Below, one piece after another: positions 31,301-34,126 of a stretch of DNA of 34,126 nucleotides. The position numbers and the translations under genes are program-made. Location of the stretch: NCBI GenBank assembly GCA_937128235.1, contig CAKZMG010000120.1, positions 1 through 34,126 of the forward strand, written 5' to 3'. This stretch comes from an uncultured Verrucomicrobiales bacterium. Its GTDB lineage: Bacteria > Verrucomicrobiota > Verrucomicrobiia > Verrucomicrobiales > Akkermansiaceae. The notes beneath the pieces are model-generated. The model saw only the letters and a list, made by a program, of their open reading frames with translations. It was not told where the DNA came from and did not search any database. Each line of letters starts with the position of its first letter. Within the stretch, counting starts at the first letter, position 1.

Positions 31301-31988
31301 ATCTGGCAAGGAAATGGATGGTCCTGAACATGGCGTGAGACTCAGTAACGGCACCTCCGCATGGACCGGAGTTCGCTTCCTAGATGATGCACAGCTGAGA
31401 AAACTAGCTGAAGAATGCGTCAAGCAAGTCAAACTCAGAGGACCATTCCTCAATTACTCAGAATTCATCAACCGCCGACTCTCTAATGATATCCTAGGAA
31501 CCATGGGAGCACTTCAGAGCGCGATCGACTATGATGACTCAGCACCAGAGTCTCATTCCATAAACTATAAATTCAAAAACGGTCCCGACTACATGATCAC
31601 AAAAAATCATCTTGGCGATCATGACTTCAAGACACCAGAAGCTGCGGTAGGATCTCGCTTCACAGCTATTCCCGGCTACATCATCCAGTCAGATCTGCTC
31701 AAGCCTATCGGAAATACTCTAACAGTACGCGATGACACCTTCCGCATCCGAGCTTACGGTGAGGCGCTAGATGCAACGGGAAAAGTAGTAGCCCGAGCAT
31801 GGTGTGAAGCTATTGTCCAGAGACAGCCAGAATATTCTGACACCACCAACGACCCAGAAGTTCCAGCTCGCACTATGACTACTGACGGCAAGTTTGAAGA
31901 GAATCCTGAACTCACAGAACTCAATCGAAAATTTGGCAGAAGGTTTCAGGTTGAGAGCTTTCGCTGGCTGTCAAAAGAAGAAATTTAG
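28329..31988 (+). CDS. Verru_Chthon cassette protein A-like prepilin-type protein
   Basis: This 1219-residue protein resembles Verru_Chthon cassette protein A (TIGR02600), known only from Verrucomicrobiota-type genomes and of unproven function. A basic leader ends in HRGFALISTVMIMSLLLM: Gly25-Phe26 looks like a type IV prepilin cleavage site followed by one hydrophobic helix (26-52), though the pilin Glu at +5 is Ser30. The rest has no membrane segments and carries many Asn, Ser and Trp/Tyr residues, as in exported proteins. It should be processed by a PilD-type peptidase and sit outside the cell. No cassette B, C or D gene adjoins it; a secreted protein gene follows after 12 bases. A TATACT -10 candidate lies at 28270-28275. 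Confidence 0.75.
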   Translation: MLKFLHLSRSVTQKSRSGKHGTHRGFALISTVMIMSLLLMIALAMLSFSTVVTTTAASTNSQLRAQANARVALMIALGELQAEMGPDMRISAESALFDTDKETEKIDGIQQSHWTASYNAWGTWLNAEYSLPQASGATSLMKISDTYRDKREPMFRRWLLSLPEDQVSNIEAPVTGAGLDEKNSVILVGKGSLGSINSESEHLITRAFLQQVDQGNIAWWVGPENHKAIINKPSKTTALNVTDTESSQGNTSEVGISSIEGFGNLKDDTEKSNKLISELSLRPAAITREHVGKHFYDLTAHSKGLQTSVRTGALKKDLSLLLDADTMPTAYKFKSGGTQEPSIRPMSADLRAKNPQIPERHFASWTRMRHYYRTYRQTSDSNRLGTGEAANLKWDNNDKPWTPIVTPLASNLNTSNTYIRVPILAKLTFIYSLQSIAVPNTNPRRYNCYLVYTPVYTFWNPYNVEMRVGSRLLGTLSMPYKILPLGFYSYMNGAQQGGVRSVYQGLKQDHGSSFGTQDNSEIVFQPGELKLFSYRSSGNSTGKQTAFLPGFDPQAIGGDKLLIHKKVLRTQRPGMALTFANPSGQGGNVWFGNTPGSLNNPLTWLPDGYNWLPTMYAHDWFQKDQVNTRITPAGFADVAKWQFSDDEPLPFAFNQFVIKTSSEFEYESIGWNKDWRSKNWLQAPPYYFGSAQYISENQKIAHTQRLDNPYVMHFGPMSASEMPKVVPHIGERASLGSGSSPYEKVNSAVLLELPTAPLSSIAAFSNMRMNPGWTVPSAFRQGPSGEWKSYSGAAYKATNYQSGITGGGLGNSFIHPVLPRNDIYRYFDNSKSQDVSSWANNTTERDNKVYNDYWDHCFLLNDALWDDYFTSSLADQTRPGASATLSLDENISSLLETGTVSANSRLQLLSSSQNTDKIKQELKAEDGYLKSAKHLIVDGMFNVNSTSVDAWHALFTGIRSRQLVERESGQLKKVNIPSGKVIALSRFNTEVSGKEMDGPEHGVRLSNGTSAWTGVRFLDDAQLRKLAEECVKQVKLRGPFLNYSEFINRRLSNDILGTMGALQSAIDYDDSAPESHSINYKFKNGPDYMITKNHLGDHDFKTPEAAVGSRFTAIPGYIIQSDLLKPIGNTLTVRDDTFRIRAYGEALDATGKVVARAWCEAIVQRQPEYSDTTNDPEVPARTMTTDGKFEENPELTELNRKFGRRFQVESFRWLSKEEI

Positions 31989-32000
31989 ACAACTTATAAA

Positions 32001-32738
32001 ATGACCTATATTAAATCATTTACCCTCTATTTCGCCAGCCTCATGCTTCTCGCAGGGCTAGCTCTAGCACAGGAACAAGACAGGAATGAGGCAGCTGGAA
32101 AAGCCAGCAGTAAAGGACGCGTTGCCTACTTAGCATGCACTAGTTTCCCCAAGGATATGGAAAACCCTGTCCTGGTGAGATCAGGAAAAAAAGTCATCAG
32201 TATTGAACTCAGTAAACGCTTAGTGAGTGATCCAATCAAAATTTCCAAACAAGGCATCATCGAAATCGTGCGTAAATCGGATGAGGGAGAATACACGGTC
32301 ATCGCCAGAGCCAAAGCCCCAGAAGCTGCTAGAAAAACTCTAGTCATCATCTCACCACTCGCAAAAAAAACCACAGATAAATCCCCCCTTCTCTTTAGCT
32401 CTAAAGCCATTAATCTCAGTAAATTTAGAGGTGGCGACAACCTCTACATCAACCTCTCGCCCTCTGCCATTATCTGTAAGCTTGGAAAAAACTCCATCAC
32501 AGTCAAGCCAATGAGTTCTCAGATCTACCATCCAGAAGGCCTCAAGAAGTCCACCAATATCCCCATCCAGTATGGTTACTATGCCCCCAAAACGAAGCAA
32601 TGGAAACTGCTTACTGCCTCCACCATCGTCCTCCGCCCCACTCGAAGAGAAATCTGCATCTTTAGCTGGAACCATAAATACAAACGTATCGGTTACCACG
32701 GCATCACCTTCCCCGTAGATGCTGATAACAGTGACTGA
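32001..32738 (+). CDS. Secreted protein paired with the Verru_Chthon A-like gene, uncharacterised
   Basis: I do not recognise this 245-residue protein. It begins with a Sec signal peptide (KSFTLYFASLMLLAGLALA, cleaved probably after ALA), so the mature part from about QEQDRN is exported. The mature protein is basic, with alternating strands (LVRSGKKVISIELSKR, GIIEIVRK, YTVIARAK, NLYINLSPSAIICKL) that suggest a beta-sandwich or Ig-like fold; there are two cysteines in the central and C-terminal parts. It starts 12 bases after the long prepilin-type gene on the same strand, so the two are likely co-expressed, perhaps as surface partners. A convergent gene ends 20 bases downstream. Function unknown. 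Confidence 0.75.
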   Translation: MTYIKSFTLYFASLMLLAGLALAQEQDRNEAAGKASSKGRVAYLACTSFPKDMENPVLVRSGKKVISIELSKRLVSDPIKISKQGIIEIVRKSDEGEYTVIARAKAPEAARKTLVIISPLAKKTTDKSPLLFSSKAINLSKFRGGDNLYINLSPSAIICKLGKNSITVKPMSSQIYHPEGLKKSTNIPIQYGYYAPKTKQWKLLTASTIVLRPTRREICIFSWNHKYKRIGYHGITFPVDADNSD

Positions 32739-32758
32739 TAAAAAATAGTCTTATAAGA

Positions 32759-33781
32759 TCACGCTTCATCACCACGAAGCACTTGGACACGATCTAGAAT
32801 CATATCGCGGAGCTGGAAAACATCCGTTCGGATCAGCTTAAAGCCATCGTCTTCCATTTCTAAGGTATTACATGCGGCTACAGCTATGTTACTAGCATCT
32901 GCAGAACGCTTCAGCATAGCAATTCGGTAGCCTACTTCTAAATCCGCTTCGCCACTTTCTGGGCAAATCTCATTCAGCGTCTCAAACACAAAGCGCACCG
33001 ACATAGCCAGCTCACCTCGTGATCCGCTGTCCAAAAACGAATTCCCCAAATACAACATCACATCCATCTGTAAAGCATGTGCCCGCTGCACTAGTGAGTC
33101 CCTACCTTGCACCCCTGCTTGATCTAACATATCCTGCGAGTCATCCTCATCTGCTGGCGAGAGAAAATCCACAGCCTCTTCCAGCGTATCTCGCACGCGT
33201 AGTCTGCGCTCCCATTCAAATTCATCCGCAGCCTGATCGAAGTCATCCTTCACCTGAGATTCAGCCTCATTCGCATGAGTGATCAGCTGCATGAAATGGT
33301 CTAGCGCATTCGCATTTTTCTCACGTTGGAGCCTATCACCAGACTCATCTACTTCCCATTGATGGCATGATAATTTAAGCTCAAACCCCGTAGCCTCTAC
33401 GACCACTCTCCCATTCGCTAAACTAAACCACTCTAAGTTCAAACTGTTCTTCCACTCAAACGGAAGCTCCTTTTTAGCCTCCAGATACTCTATCATTTCA
33501 TCCTGAGAAATAAGCAGTGACTTCACCTTCTGAGATGCCGTCATATCCCCCACCACCCCACGGTGCAAACCATGAAGCATCTCAACAACTTCCTCCTGTG
33601 GTTGCGGATCAGGATTCACAAAATCCAGCCGAGTCCCCGCCAGATCCCGCCAGCAGTTCCCTTTCAAAATCAACTCCAAAGGCCGCTGCATTCCTAACAA
33701 CTCAATCCCCCCACGAGTAACCCCTGGAGTCGTGTTATCTATCCATCCACTGATGATAGCCTGATCGATGCGCAATGCCAT
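32759..33781 (-). CDS. Uncharacterised protein, possibly Verrucomicrobiota-specific
   Basis: I do not recognise this 340-residue acidic, soluble protein. The start is taken at ATG 33781 (MALRIDQAIISGWIDN); the frame runs to an earlier start at 33808. The N-terminal part contains GWIDNTTPGVTRGGIELLG and LELILKGNCWRDLAG, a strand-rich region, followed by LPFEWKNSLNLEWFSLANGR and a helical C-terminus (about 165-340) rich in Asp and Glu with DEFEWERRLRVRDTLEEAVD. No membrane segment, signal peptide or known catalytic motif is visible. It is convergent with the secreted-protein gene. Codon use and length support a real gene. The fold looks modular, with a small N-terminal beta domain and a helical tail. 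Confidence 0.75.
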   Translation of the reverse strand: MALRIDQAIISGWIDNTTPGVTRGGIELLGMQRPLELILKGNCWRDLAGTRLDFVNPDPQPQEEVVEMLHGLHRGVVGDMTASQKVKSLLISQDEMIEYLEAKKELPFEWKNSLNLEWFSLANGRVVVEATGFELKLSCHQWEVDESGDRLQREKNANALDHFMQLITHANEAESQVKDDFDQAADEFEWERRLRVRDTLEEAVDFLSPADEDDSQDMLDQAGVQGRDSLVQRAHALQMDVMLYLGNSFLDSGSRGELAMSVRFVFETLNEICPESGEADLEVGYRIAMLKRSADASNIAVAACNTLEMEDDGFKLIRTDVFQLRDMILDRVQVLRGDEA

Positions 33782-34011
33782 AACTACATCATGCCAGACC
33801 ACTCTCACCTGTCAACAAGTCCGTGAATGGTAATTACCGTAGATGATTATTCCTTTTACCTGATGAAAAGCCAAAGGCATAAAATAAAAAGAGTCTCATG
33901 CCCAGGAATTAGTTTCAACTCTCTCTTCATCCTCATAAATGCAAGAGTGAAGGAAACAAACAGTAAGGTAAGCATTTTCATTACTAAGGGACAGATCTAT
34001 TTTACCAGCAC
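33782..34011. other. Intergenic region without a recognisable gene
   Basis: This 230-base AT-rich stretch lies upstream of the minus-strand uncharacterised gene. I see no ORF with coding character, RNA gene, strong hairpin or clear promoter. GGTAATTACC at 33828-33837 is a perfect 10-bp palindrome that could be an operator for the gene to its left. Confidence 0.45.
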
Positions 34012-34125
34012 CTATTTTGCCGCTACAGTTGACCCACCATCCTTTGCTCGTTCAGCAGCTTTTGAAATACTAGCCGCCCCCATTGCAGCCAAGCTACTCT
34101 TCAGGAAAAAATTTCGTCTATTCAT
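34012..34125 (-). CDS. 37-codon ORF consisting of a twin-arginine signal, gene remnant or tiny exported peptide
   Basis: The minus strand encodes 37 residues beginning MNRRNFFLKSSLAAMGAASI, a clear twin-arginine (Tat) signal: RRNFF with a following Leu-Lys and an Ala-rich helix. After SKAAERAKDG comes a short polar tail and a stop (TAG, 34012-34014). Tat signals normally head folded, cofactor-bearing enzymes, so a 37-residue product suggests a frameshifted or truncated gene, or one of the small stand-alone Tat-signal proteins common near such enzymes. No continuation in other frames was seen in the next 200 bases. The ORF's ATG is 2 bases from the window edge, so its promoter and upstream neighbour are not visible. 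Confidence 0.4.
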   Translation of the reverse strand: MNRRNFFLKSSLAAMGAASISKAAERAKDGGSTVAAK

Positions 34126-34126
34126 C

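Noticed and set aside
1-34126. CRISPR array, prophage or complete insertion sequence
   Set aside because: No regularly spaced repeats, Cas proteins, phage structural genes, transposase or integrase were seen.

Overview
The window looks like a chromosomal segment of a Verrucomicrobiota bacterium. The strongest pointer is a 1219-residue protein at 28329-31988 resembling Verru_Chthon cassette protein A, a family described from Verrucomicrobium and Chthoniobacter. An MreBCD/PBP2 rod-shape operon, a secreted sulfatase and the near absence of Shine-Dalgarno sequences fit this but do not prove it. The genus is not determined; a Rubritalea/Verrucomicrobiales-like host is a guess.

Layout. (1) 1-6569, plus strand: the end of a DUF3592-like membrane protein, a VOC protein, then eight tightly packed genes: GNAT, HIT-like, R2K-type ATP-grasp, GNAT, a frameshifted RimJ/RimL-type GNAT, an APH-GNAT fusion, NUDIX, and a GNAT-P-loop kinase fusion. 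Gaps run from 37 bases down to an 11-base overlap. It looks like an accessory operon of small-molecule-modifying enzymes and looks more AT-rich than the core genes. (2) 6607-10930, minus strand: an ABC importer operon (ATPase, anchored binding protein, fused double permease) of the ferric-iron/FbpABC class, perhaps read from a leaderless transcript. (3) 11056-12949: two tRNA-Leu genes, CAA and UAG, bracket a GbsR/MarR-type regulator with a palindromic operator candidate, a toxin-antitoxin pair whose RelE-like toxin carries an in-frame amber codon, and a 168-bp MITE-like inverted-repeat element.

(4) 13053-14108, minus: DNA polymerase III delta-prime-like subunit. (5) 14361-20687, plus: mreB, mreC, mreD, PBP2 and RNase E/G, the conserved cell-elongation block, without rodA. 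It is followed by a small membrane protein that could anchor the RNase, an uncharacterised anchored protein with an HNN motif, and a BtrH-like papain-fold acyltransferase candidate. (6) 22672-25227, minus: a Pro/Lys-rich anchored protein, an exported sulfatase with a CSASR active site, and a HIT protein in one operon. (7) 25360-28224, plus: DNA polymerase I with intact proofreading motifs. (8) 28329-32738, plus: the Verru_Chthon A-like prepilin-type protein and a secreted partner, without cassette genes B, C or D nearby. (9) 32759-34126, minus: a conserved-looking hypothetical protein and a 37-codon ORF made almost only of a twin-arginine signal.

The best candidates for something undescribed are the eight-gene enzyme operon with its two domain fusions, the solo Verru_Chthon A plus secreted partner, the possible RNase E/G membrane anchor, and the decayed toxin-antitoxin plus palindromic element between the two tRNA-Leu genes.
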